DNA of 64,000 nucleotides, taken from contig NZ_OMWA01000002.1 of NCBI RefSeq assembly GCF_900314615.1, positions 1 to 64,000 on the forward strand, read 5' to 3'. The stretch comes from an uncultured Methanobrevibacter sp. (GTDB taxonomy: Archaea > Methanobacteriota > Methanobacteria > Methanobacteriales > Methanobacteriaceae). Numbering within the stretch: position 1 is the first letter of the stretch; every line of letters starts with the position of its first letter. Shown piece by piece: positions 28,055-35,602 of the stretch. Made by a program: the position numbers and the translations under genes. Below the pieces are notes generated by a model. The model saw only the letters and a list, made by a program, of their open reading frames with translations. It was not told the DNA's origin and did not search any database.

Positions 28055-29260
28055 TTATTTTCTACCTTTAACTTTACGCACTAAAACAATAGCTACAATA
28101 ATTATAACAATTAAAACAGCTAATGAATAGTACATCTGCATAGATCCCGGAACTTCATATTTTTCAATGTTCAATGAATAAACATTGCCGGAATCATCAC
28201 CGAACAATAAACTGTTACCATTTATTACAGGTGAAGAGGTAATCGGAGAATTAAATAAAACAGTTCCAGGGTTATAGGTAAACTCTTCAAGCCCTGTGAA
28301 TTTATTTAATACATATAAGTAACCGTTGTTGGATGCAAAAGCCACAAGATTGCCTTTGATGGCAGCAGTTGTTTGAACCTTATTGCCAACGCTATGGCTC
28401 CATTTAACATTACCGTCACGGGTGTCAAGGCATGTTAAATTACCTTCATCTGAACCTATGTAAACATTATTGTTATATTCATCCACAGTAGGAGAGGAAA
28501 TGATTTTATTGTTTAAGTCAACTTTCCAGTTTAAAGAACCATCAGATTCATTTAAACAGTATAAATTGCCGTCTGTTGAACCAAATATAACTGTATCATT
28601 TACAAAGCTAGGGGAAGAAAGTATTTCATCTCCTGTATTGAACTCCCAATTGCTTTGTTTGTCTGTATCAACACTATAAAGTCTTCCGTTGGTGGAACCA
28701 ATATAAATGGAATCATCTACAACAATTGGGGAAGCCTTGAGTTCACCGTCCAATTTTTTGTTTAACTCTACGCTTCCGTCCTGCTTATCCAAACCATATA
28801 AATGGCCATCGTCACATCCGAAGTAAACAATATCTTCATAGAAAAATGGAGTTGACTGAACATTGCTGCAGTCATAGTCCCATACGACTTTGTGACTGTT
28901 AATGTTTATGGCTTTAAGTCCATCTTCACATCCTATATATAATCTGTTTGAGTTTACAATCGGTGAAGAATTGGTTTTTGATTTCAAATCCAAATCCCAT
29001 TCGACTTTTCCTGTTTCCATATCAATAGCTTTCAGGATACCATCAGCTGAAACGATATACATATAATCGTTATAGATAGCAGGAGATGACTTGACAGGAG
29101 ATCCCATATTTGCAGTCCACAGATTTGTTACAAAATCTGAATTTTCATCCCTATATCCGCTATGGTCCACTCCACCTGCAAATGAATTCCAGTCTGCAGC
29201 TGCGATTGGAGATAAACATAAAAGACAAATTACAAATCCTATTCCTAATTTTTTATACAT
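28055..29260 (-). CDS. Membrane-anchored extracellular PQQ-type beta-propeller
   Basis: A 401-residue protein with a signal peptide (residues 1-21), six to seven propeller blades of ~40 residues with the pattern 'VDDSIYIGSTNGRLYSVD', and a C-terminal membrane helix followed by RKVKGRK. The blades resemble PQQ-enzyme repeats (BamB type) but no quinone-binding dehydrogenase residues stand out, so it is probably a scaffold or binding protein outside the cell. A strong AGGAGG ribosome-binding site lies 8 nt before the ATG. It starts 11 nt after the ABC permease gene on the same strand, so it likely belongs to the PadR-ABC operon. Confidence 0.85.
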   Translation of the reverse strand: MYKKLGIGFVICLLCLSPIAAADWNSFAGGVDHSGYRDENSDFVTNLWTANMGSPVKSSPAIYNDYMYIVSADGILKAIDMETGKVEWDLDLKSKTNSSPIVNSNRLYIGCEDGLKAININSHKVVWDYDCSNVQSTPFFYEDIVYFGCDDGHLYGLDKQDGSVELNKKLDGELKASPIVVDDSIYIGSTNGRLYSVDTDKQSNWEFNTGDEILSSPSFVNDTVIFGSTDGNLYCLNESDGSLNWKVDLNNKIISSPTVDEYNNNVYIGSDEGNLTCLDTRDGNVKWSHSVGNKVQTTAAIKGNLVAFASNNGYLYVLNKFTGLEEFTYNPGTVLFNSPITSSPVINGNSLLFGDDSGNVYSLNIEKYEVPGSMQMYYSLAVLIVIIIVAIVLVRKVKGRK

Positions 29261-29271
29261 ATTAAAACCTC

Positions 29272-30426
29272 CTATACATCCCTATTAAATCGTTTTACAC
29301 CAATTATAAAGAATAAAAGTGTGAAACCTAAAAGAACAACAATATCCACCCAGACATCACCTAATGTTTGCCCTTTAAGCATAATTCCTCTCATTGCATC
29401 ATTCAAATAAGTTAACGGGAAGATGTATGCTAATTTCTGCAATATCCAAGGCATGGTTTCAATAGGATAGAATACCCCTGAAACAAACATCATCGGCATT
29501 GAAAACGGAAGTGAAATCTGAGCGTAATCTTCCTGAGTTGATGTTCTTGCAGAAAGCATTATACCAAATCCAACAAAGCACAATGCACCGATTACCAAAA
29601 CTATAAATGTCTGGAGGAAACCGCCTTTAATACTGACATTAAAGAGCAGCACTGCCATGAATATAAGTATTAAAGCCCTCACCAGTTCAATTAACAGCTT
29701 TGCAGCAATCTTACCTCCGATTACAGTTGAAACTGAAGTAGGAGTCATAAAGAGTCTTGCAAGTTCACCTGTTTCTCTCTCACCAGCTATGGTTGCACCC
29801 ATACCCATCATACAGCTCATCATTATTGTCATTCCCAAAATTGCAGGAACCAAAAAGTCAATATATTTGATATGGCCGTAAATTCTGTTGATGTGGAGGC
29901 TGATATCATCCTTGAAATTTTCTAAGGAATGTCCTAAAGAAGGAGTGATATTGGCATCCTGGGAAGTGACACTTGTCTGTGATGCCACCATATTTGACAA
30001 TCTATAGAATATTCCCTGTGTTGAAGATTCAAGGATTTGGGATGCCATCTGATCTGACGAATCCAGATAAAGCGTTACGCCTTTCTGCTGCGTAGAGTCA
30101 TCATCATAATCACTCGGCAGTATAATAGCGGCCTTTACTTCTCCCGAATCAACACGAGCTTTAGCATCGCTTAAACTGTCCATTACCTCAACAACATGAT
30201 AAGTTTCTGTATTTTTAATTGTATCCAAAGTCAAATCTGTCAGATTTCCGTCACTTTGAGAAACAACAACTATAGGCAAGTCTGTCATTTCTCCACCCAT
30301 TCCATAACCAAAAAGCAAAATCATGATTATAGGAAATGCTAAAATAGATACCAGTCTAGCAGGATGTCTTTTAAGGGAAATCAGTTCCTTTTTAATCATC
30401 CACCAAAATTTCTTAGGCTCTATCAT
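29272..30426 (-). CDS. ABC-2 type transporter permease
   Basis: About 384 residues. I chose the ATG at 30426 because GAGGTGA lies 6 nt upstream; an ATG two codons earlier touches that motif. One N-terminal membrane helix ('LVSILAFPIIMILLFGYG') is followed by a ~170-residue extracellular domain and five more helices, the layout of ABC-2 exporters such as YhhJ/YbhR ('GERETGELARLFMTPT' is the conserved coupling region). It overlaps the 3' end of the ATPase gene by 14 nt. With the ATPase it would form a drug, lipid or polymer exporter; the substrate is unknown. Confidence 0.9.
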   Translation of the reverse strand: MIEPKKFWWMIKKELISLKRHPARLVSILAFPIIMILLFGYGMGGEMTDLPIVVVSQSDGNLTDLTLDTIKNTETYHVVEVMDSLSDAKARVDSGEVKAAIILPSDYDDDSTQQKGVTLYLDSSDQMASQILESSTQGIFYRLSNMVASQTSVTSQDANITPSLGHSLENFKDDISLHINRIYGHIKYIDFLVPAILGMTIMMSCMMGMGATIAGERETGELARLFMTPTSVSTVIGGKIAAKLLIELVRALILIFMAVLLFNVSIKGGFLQTFIVLVIGALCFVGFGIMLSARTSTQEDYAQISLPFSMPMMFVSGVFYPIETMPWILQKLAYIFPLTYLNDAMRGIMLKGQTLGDVWVDIVVLLGFTLLFFIIGVKRFNRDV

Positions 30427-31462
30427 CTTCATTCACCTCTGAAGTGGCTTTAATAAAAACATCTTCCAAAGACGGCTCTTCGGTTGAAATTGATTTGATG
30501 ATACCTCCTGCAGAAATAACATCATTTAAAACATTTTGAACAGCCATATCATCAAAGCTGTCAACTCTTAAATTAATACGTCCATTATGTGCCAGTTCAA
30601 AGCTTTTAACATCACTAGATTTTTTAATAGCATCAATAATATCATCACTTTGATTTTTAAGCAAAAAGGACATCTTTTTTAAACTTAAGTTCTCCATATC
30701 TTCCTGTGTTGAAGTTGAAACTTCATTTTCTTGAGATATCTTTCCCAAAGCCTCGGTCATCTCCTTTTTATTGCTTTCCAAAAGAGAATCTTTGAGACCC
30801 TGCGGAGTATCATAAGCTACTAAATTACCTGTATTTATGATTCCAACATTGTCACACAGCATATCCACTTCATGCATGTCGTGAGAACATAAGATTATAG
30901 TGTGACCACTGTCATTCAATTCTCTGATTAAATCCCATAATGTTCGTTTGGTAGTTGGATCCAAACCGATAGTAGGCTCGTCTAAAAATAAAATATCTGG
31001 TCTGTGTACAAGACTTGCAACGAGTGAAGCTTTCTGTTTTTGACCACCTGAAAGCTGACCTACCCTTTTATCCTTAGCATATTTAATGTCTACCAGTTCC
31101 ATTAAATCCTCAATACGGGAATCCCTCTCATCAACAGGAACGCCATAATAATCGGCGCACAATTGTGAATTTTCCATTACGGTCAAATCCTTATAAAGAC
31201 TTACCTGCTGCGGAACCATTCCCAACAGGTTTCTGACTTCATCGGGATTTTTCTGGACATCATATCCTCCGACTGTAGCCTTACCTGAGGTAGGCTGGAT
31301 TAAACAAGTGAGCATCTTTATTGTGGTTGTTTTTCCCGCACCGTTCGGACCAAGCATTCCAAAAATAGTTTTATTTGGAATTTCCAAATTAAGAGAATTG
31401 ACTGCAGTGAAACTATTATTGTAAATTTTTGTTAAGTTTTCAGTTTCAATTGCGTTTTTCAT
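30413..31462 (-). CDS. ABC transporter ATP-binding protein
   Basis: A 349-residue ATPase with Walker A 'GPNGAGKTT', signature 'LSGGQKQK', Walker B 'ILFLDEPTIGLDP' and switch histidine 'CSHDMHEV'. A ~115-residue C-terminal extension ('SLEDVFIKATSE' at the end) is typical of the exporters with ABC-2 permeases. The start has AAGGAG upstream within the padR gene and overlaps it by 17 nt. It partners the next gene in the operon (ABC-2 permease). Confidence 0.93.
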   Translation of the reverse strand: MKNAIETENLTKIYNNSFTAVNSLNLEIPNKTIFGMLGPNGAGKTTTIKMLTCLIQPTSGKATVGGYDVQKNPDEVRNLLGMVPQQVSLYKDLTVMENSQLCADYYGVPVDERDSRIEDLMELVDIKYAKDKRVGQLSGGQKQKASLVASLVHRPDILFLDEPTIGLDPTTKRTLWDLIRELNDSGHTIILCSHDMHEVDMLCDNVGIINTGNLVAYDTPQGLKDSLLESNKKEMTEALGKISQENEVSTSTQEDMENLSLKKMSFLLKNQSDDIIDAIKKSSDVKSFELAHNGRINLRVDSFDDMAVQNVLNDVISAGGIIKSISTEEPSLEDVFIKATSEVNEDDRA

Positions 31463-31859
31463 CGTTAATCTCCTTTCCGGTCATATCTTCAAAAAAAGCT
31501 AACCAACTGGGATTAGATAAAATACTATTCATGTGAGATTGGATATCATTTAAAACTAAAATGCCCTCTTCAGTAATTGAATAATATTTAACCCTCTTAT
31601 TATTTTCATTAGTTTTCCATTCACCCATTATCAATCCTTTTTTCTCCATTCCAGATAAAATTGGATAAACCTTGCTGGAATTAATATTCAAATCACATTT
31701 AGCACCATCAAAGCTAAAAAATTCATCCAATATCTTCATGATTCCATATCCATGAACAGATTCCTTTGAAATAATCCACAGGATAAGGTTACGTATTATT
31801 CCGTTGGAGAAATGCTTAAAGAATTTTTTATGAGTTTCGTCAAAATTTTCATCAGTCAT
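31446..31859 (-). CDS. PadR-family transcriptional regulator
   Basis: A 137-residue winged-helix protein. 'WIISKESVHGYGIMKIL' and 'SSKVYPILSGMEKKGLI' are the characteristic PadR segments (YG...I.....Y..L..L...GL). It is the first gene of the padR-ATPase-permease-propeller operon, overlapping the ATPase gene. PadR proteins often repress the efflux genes next to them and release DNA when they bind a drug or phenolic. A near-perfect 23-bp palindrome (31867-31889) covering its promoter and ribosome-binding region is the obvious operator. Confidence 0.9.
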   Translation of the reverse strand: MTDENFDETHKKFFKHFSNGIIRNLILWIISKESVHGYGIMKILDEFFSFDGAKCDLNINSSKVYPILSGMEKKGLIMGEWKTNENNKRVKYYSITEEGILVLNDIQSHMNSILSNPSWLAFFEDMTGKEINDEKRN

Positions 31860-31866
31860 AATTCAC

Positions 31867-31889
31867 CATATGTCAAAATTTGATATATG
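31867..31889. promoter_or_regulatory. Candidate PadR operator
   Basis: CATATGTCAAAATTTGATATATG matches its own reverse complement at all but three positions. It begins 7 nt upstream of the padR start and lies between padR and the divergent gene at 31927, so one protein could control both. Confidence 0.6.
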
Positions 31890-31926
31890 TAAACATTTAT
31901 TATATTATTTTTACTTATATATAAAT

Positions 31927-32640
31927 ATGAAACTAGGTTTTACAACACTAGCTGTATTTATGGAACCCAACAATGACATCATCAATTTAGCTAAAAAACA
32001 CGGATTTGAAATAGTGGAGATTCTCGGAGAAGACCCTTTTTATGAAAAAGACCATGGGGAATTCAAAGACTGCGGACTAGACATGAGAATACATGCAGCA
32101 ACTGTCGACATTAACATAGCAAGTTTAAATAAGGGGATTAGAGCTGAAAGTGTAAAACAAATGATTCAGTGCGGCCATTATGCAGAAAGCATTAATGCCA
32201 ATACCATAACAGTTCATCCCGGAATAATCGGTAGAAATGAACCTCATCTTAGAAAATGGGCGCTGGAACTGGCTGTTGAAAGTGTCGGGGAAATTATCGA
32301 CAATACAAATGTCGAAATATCAGTTGAAAACATGCCTGTACGGGGAAAATTTTTAGGAAATACTGTTGAAGAAATTGAAATGATCCAGGAGGAAACCGGC
32401 TGCAGCCTCACCATAGATACCGGTCACGGAAATACCTGCGGAAACCTTGAGGAAATGCTTTCACTTAAAAACATCAGTTACTGTCACTTAAACGATAATG
32501 ATGGAGTTAAAGACCAGCACATTACTCTTGGTGAAGGTACACTTGACTTGAATTTACTGAAAAAGATTGATACGGCTATTATAGAGCTGAACAACTTCGA
32601 TAATGTATTGAAAAGTAAAGAAGTCATTGATAACTTATAA
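31927..32640 (+). CDS. Xylose-isomerase-like TIM-barrel protein (AP endonuclease 2 family)
   Basis: About 237 residues from the ATG at 31927, after which the usual family N-terminus 'MKLGFTTLAVF' begins. The upstream in-frame ATG at 31870 would add 19 hydrophobic residues that run through the operator. Metal ligands typical of the fold can be seen: 'ITVHPG', 'ISVENMP', 'TIDTGHGN' and 'YCHLNDND', with 'GEGTLD' near the end. The family holds both sugar isomerases/epimerases and endonuclease IV; the short length favours a sugar isomerase/epimerase-like enzyme of unknown substrate. Its stop codon lies inside an AAGTTAT-type palindrome (32630-32645). Confidence 0.8.
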   Translation: MKLGFTTLAVFMEPNNDIINLAKKHGFEIVEILGEDPFYEKDHGEFKDCGLDMRIHAATVDINIASLNKGIRAESVKQMIQCGHYAESINANTITVHPGIIGRNEPHLRKWALELAVESVGEIIDNTNVEISVENMPVRGKFLGNTVEEIEMIQEETGCSLTIDTGHGNTCGNLEEMLSLKNISYCHLNDNDGVKDQHITLGEGTLDLNLLKKIDTAIIELNNFDNVLKSKEVIDNL

Positions 32641-32713
32641 GTTATTATTTTTTTATAACTGCTAAGTTATAAGTTATAACTTATAACTGATAACTTATAA
32701 AAAAATTTAAGTT
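32630..32713. repeat. Second AAGTTAT/ATAACTT cluster (candidate parS-like site)
   Basis: Seven AAGTT/AACTT pentamers in ~85 bp. It includes two 16-bp perfect palindromes: ATAACTTATAAGTTAT (32630-32645) and ATAAGTTATAACTTAT (32669-32684). The 18-bp stretch 32669-32686 is identical to 22870-22887. The cluster lies between two convergent genes, where no promoter is needed. Confidence 0.65.
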
Positions 32714-33506
32714 AAAAATCAATCATTGTAACTTCAATAATATCCTCTATAACATAATCAGTCTTGTCCATCATCTTTGGAGAGACTTCTTCCTGCTGTT
32801 CGATGGTTAAAACACTGACATCCGCCTCTTTAAATGCTAAAATATCATTTAAACCATCACCTACCATCATGACCTTGTATCCGCCTTCCTTTAAAATGGA
32901 AACGATTTCACATTTTCCCCTAGTTGATACTGTACCATAGGCATTATCCTCAGGAATATCAAGCATGTTAGCCAGTCTGTTAATGGCCCCTTTTCTATCT
33001 CCTGATGCAATGAATATCTCTATTCCCCTAGATTTCAATGTTTCAATTGTTTCAAAAACTTTCGGGAAAAATTTGCCTGCAGAAGTAATGGTATACGCTA
33101 CCTGGCCCAGATCCATATCTACAATTAAAGCTGACCCGTTGCACAGCTCCATATACGGAATCTTTTCTCTCAAAATATCAAATCCGTCGGTAATATCTGA
33201 AATGGTGGTGGATGACTCACCGTCAAGAATCTCTTTAACTTCGGCTTTTGAAACCTGACGGGTGGAAAAGCTGATGTCAAAGTCAATTTTATATTCCTTA
33301 ATGACATCTGAAATTAAAATGTCAGGATTCAGATTCAGAAGCTTATTTGTATTAAACTGAAGTACAACCAAAGCCAGAGAATCGGCCGCATCAATAATAT
33401 CCAATGAATTGATATCTGTGAAAATATTTCCGTTTAACACATCCTTTACAACTCTATATCTTTCAATTAAAGTTCCTGAGTTATCAAACACAACAGCTTT
33501 TTTCAT
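32712..33506 (-). CDS. HAD-superfamily hydrolase, P-type-ATPase-like
   Basis: A 264-residue soluble protein. Motif I is 'VVFDNSGTL' (nucleophile Asp in D-N-S-G-T, as in P-type ATPases with DKTGT). Motif II is 'IEIFIASGD', and motifs III/IV are 'K...VMMVGDGLNDILAF'. This resembles the phosphorylation and nucleotide-binding domains of heavy-metal P-type ATPases without membrane segments, a stand-alone class found in methanogens. It probably acts as a phosphatase; the substrate is unknown. It is monocistronic, convergent with the TIM-barrel gene across the AAGTTAT cluster. Confidence 0.8.
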   Translation of the reverse strand: MKKAVVFDNSGTLIERYRVVKDVLNGNIFTDINSLDIIDAADSLALVVLQFNTNKLLNLNPDILISDVIKEYKIDFDISFSTRQVSKAEVKEILDGESSTTISDITDGFDILREKIPYMELCNGSALIVDMDLGQVAYTITSAGKFFPKVFETIETLKSRGIEIFIASGDRKGAINRLANMLDIPEDNAYGTVSTRGKCEIVSILKEGGYKVMMVGDGLNDILAFKEADVSVLTIEQQEEVSPKMMDKTDYVIEDIIEVTMIDF

Positions 33507-33631
33507 AGTATCACACAGTAATTAAAAATCTGAAACTACTTGTACATAAATATTTCAAAATGTAACTTAAACTAAACTGTTAACTGAATAATAATATTAT
33601 ATAAATATAATTGAAAATCAAATTATAAAAT

Positions 33632-35314
33632 ATGATGAAAAAATTACATATTGCGTTCGTTTTTGTAGTTTTATTATTTTTAGCAGTCGGATGCGTATCA
33701 GCAGACGAGGAAAATATGACAGATCCAATACTGGAAACACCTGAAAACGAACCCGTTATTGCAATTAACGAATATTCAAACGATAATTTAAATAACAATG
33801 AAGAAATATTGAAAAGTGAAGAAATAAATACCAATTTATCTACTTCTGTAGATGTTACTCTTAATTCACAGCAAAGCGATGACAAGTTAGGCGCAAGTAC
33901 AGGCAAATCAAACTTAAAAGTTATAAATTATACCAATTTTGTTAAAAAAGGAGATACATTGTATTTGTACCTGACAGATATGAACGGAAAAGCAGTAGCA
34001 AGTAAAAAGTTAACTATAGACTTAAAGGGAACTACTTATCAAAAAACTACAGACAGTGAAGGTAAATTTGGAATTTTAGTTAACCTGCCTGAATCAGAAT
34101 CATCAATGAAAATTTCCTATGGCGGTGATGCTGATTATAATGCATTTTCCCAGATAATTAAATTTTATATAGATAAATCAATGACAATGACCATCGGAAA
34201 TACAAAATTGCTTACAAACGGTTTTTTAAGAATTTATCTAAAAGGATCTGCTGCAGCAATTGCAGGAAAAACAGTTAAAATACAAATCGGAAATAAGGTT
34301 TTTACCAAAAAAACAACTGATGAAGGTTTTGTTGTCATAAAGCCAAAACTCAGCAAAGGCACTTATACCGTAACTTTAACATATGGAAATTATACAGTTT
34401 CCAAAAAAATCAAATGTATAGCGGGAGATGTTGTTAATCCATTTAAAAAAGCAATAGCTATGGTAAATGGTGTACCTGACATTGACAGGATGCCTTCAAA
34501 TTATGTTATGGGCGATAATGATGCCAAATATACAGTTTTAAAAGATCAGTACAAAGAAGTTTTAAAAAGAGACAGTTACTGTTTATTTTTATATGGAAAA
34601 TTATCAAAGTACACTTTCTTTAAGACAAAATCTTCTCCTAAAATTTATCATATCTTAAAACGTGAAAAATGGAATGTTATTGAACAGGCCCTAAACATTA
34701 AGCTTGTAAAGAAAAACAAGTACAATTACTGGCCAAGTTATGTATCCGCTTCACTTAAAGGAAAATCATATACCTACTCAGAAGTTCGTGATGTGCAGAA
34801 TACAGAATATACCTGCGGTCCGACATCCGCAAGCTCTTGCAGTCAGGCTCTAAGAAATTATTATTCTGAAAAATACTTCCAGACAAAAGCACACGTAACA
34901 CATGGAGTAAATTTAAATGTCCTTAAAAGTGCTGTGGACAGCAGTAATTTTAAATCAACTTATTTCTATTCCATGAGTACTGCTGTAAAGCAATTGGCTA
35001 AAGGAGGATGTGCGGTAATTGCATACCTTCCAAACCATTATGTATCCGTTTTAGATGTCAGCAAAGACGGCAAGAAGATACTGGTTAGCAACTCTTATGG
35101 AAAATATAATGTTGGAGGAGACACCAGAATTCCGACAGGTTGGGTATCATTAACAAAATTCAACAAGAAATTCCAGGGCGCAGGCATAATTGTTAAACCT
35201 AATTATAAGATAAGCAAAACCACTAAAACTAAAATGAACTGCTTCTACAAAAGTATGGGCATGAAATACGCACGTCAAAACACCAATGAAAGAATACCTG
35301 ATGTGCCAATCTAA
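33632..35314 (+). CDS. Secreted C39-like cysteine peptidase with Ig-like domains
   Basis: A 560-residue protein. Residues 1-25 are a signal peptide ('VGCVSA'); ~30-90 is an acidic linker; ~93-180 and ~185-265 are two Ig-like domains, the second ('GKTVKIQIGNKVFTKKTTDEG') closely resembling C-terminal modules of the neighbouring adhesins. The C-terminal ~170 residues form a papain/C39-type domain: Cys in 'YTCGPTSASS', His in 'NHYVSVLD' and Asn in 'SNSYGKYN'. The middle segment ('NGVPDIDRMPSNYVMGDN') faintly recalls pseudomurein-binding repeats. In this setting it is likely a pseudomurein or surface-protein processing enzyme, functionally akin to pseudomurein endoisopeptidases (C71) but of a different look. 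The start ATG may also be the next codon (33635). It opens a run of four secreted genes. Confidence 0.82.
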   Translation: MMKKLHIAFVFVVLLFLAVGCVSADEENMTDPILETPENEPVIAINEYSNDNLNNNEEILKSEEINTNLSTSVDVTLNSQQSDDKLGASTGKSNLKVINYTNFVKKGDTLYLYLTDMNGKAVASKKLTIDLKGTTYQKTTDSEGKFGILVNLPESESSMKISYGGDADYNAFSQIIKFYIDKSMTMTIGNTKLLTNGFLRIYLKGSAAAIAGKTVKIQIGNKVFTKKTTDEGFVVIKPKLSKGTYTVTLTYGNYTVSKKIKCIAGDVVNPFKKAIAMVNGVPDIDRMPSNYVMGDNDAKYTVLKDQYKEVLKRDSYCLFLYGKLSKYTFFKTKSSPKIYHILKREKWNVIEQALNIKLVKKNKYNYWPSYVSASLKGKSYTYSEVRDVQNTEYTCGPTSASSCSQALRNYYSEKYFQTKAHVTHGVNLNVLKSAVDSSNFKSTYFYSMSTAVKQLAKGGCAVIAYLPNHYVSVLDVSKDGKKILVSNSYGKYNVGGDTRIPTGWVSLTKFNKKFQGAGIIVKPNYKISKTTKTKMNCFYKSMGMKYARQNTNERIPDVPI

Positions 35315-35340
35315 AATCAGACTATTTTTCTGGTCAAATC

Positions 35341-35382
35341 TAGGAAATTAAATATAAGTTTCCTAAATGGCCATATTTTTTT
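35341..35382 (+). terminator. Hairpin + T-tract after the C39-like peptidase gene
   Basis: TAGGAAA (35341-35347) pairs perfectly with TTTCCTA (35359-35365), followed by a run of seven T ending at 35382. Confidence 0.55.
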
Positions 35383-35523
35383 AATTATTTTCAATAGATA
35401 TCAAAAACTACCTCTTTTTTATTATATCATAAATAATTTTAAAATTATTATAATATCCCTTATTTTATTCAATTTGACAAAATTGTGAAATATTTAAATA
35501 ATTTCAAAATAAAAAATTTAAGC

Positions 35524-35566
35524 ATAATCAATGAAAAATTATCCTAAATAAATTTTAATTGATTAT
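35524..35566. promoter_or_regulatory. TAATCAAT inverted repeat upstream of the 35603 adhesin
   Basis: ATAATCAAT (35524-35532) and ATTGATTAT (35558-35566) are exact inverted copies 25 nt apart, ~35 nt before the start. The half-site TAATCAA also forms the tight palindrome at 48169-48193 before another adhesin gene. In such AT-rich DNA, chance cannot be excluded. Confidence 0.35.
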
Positions 35567-35602
35567 TATTTTGTTTAATTAATTTAAAAAGGAGGTGAAA
35601 AA

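Noticed and set aside
31870..31926. Upstream ATG that would extend the TIM-barrel protein by 19 residues
   Set aside because: The extension runs through the palindrome and TATA-like sequence; the family N-terminus begins at the ATG at 31927.
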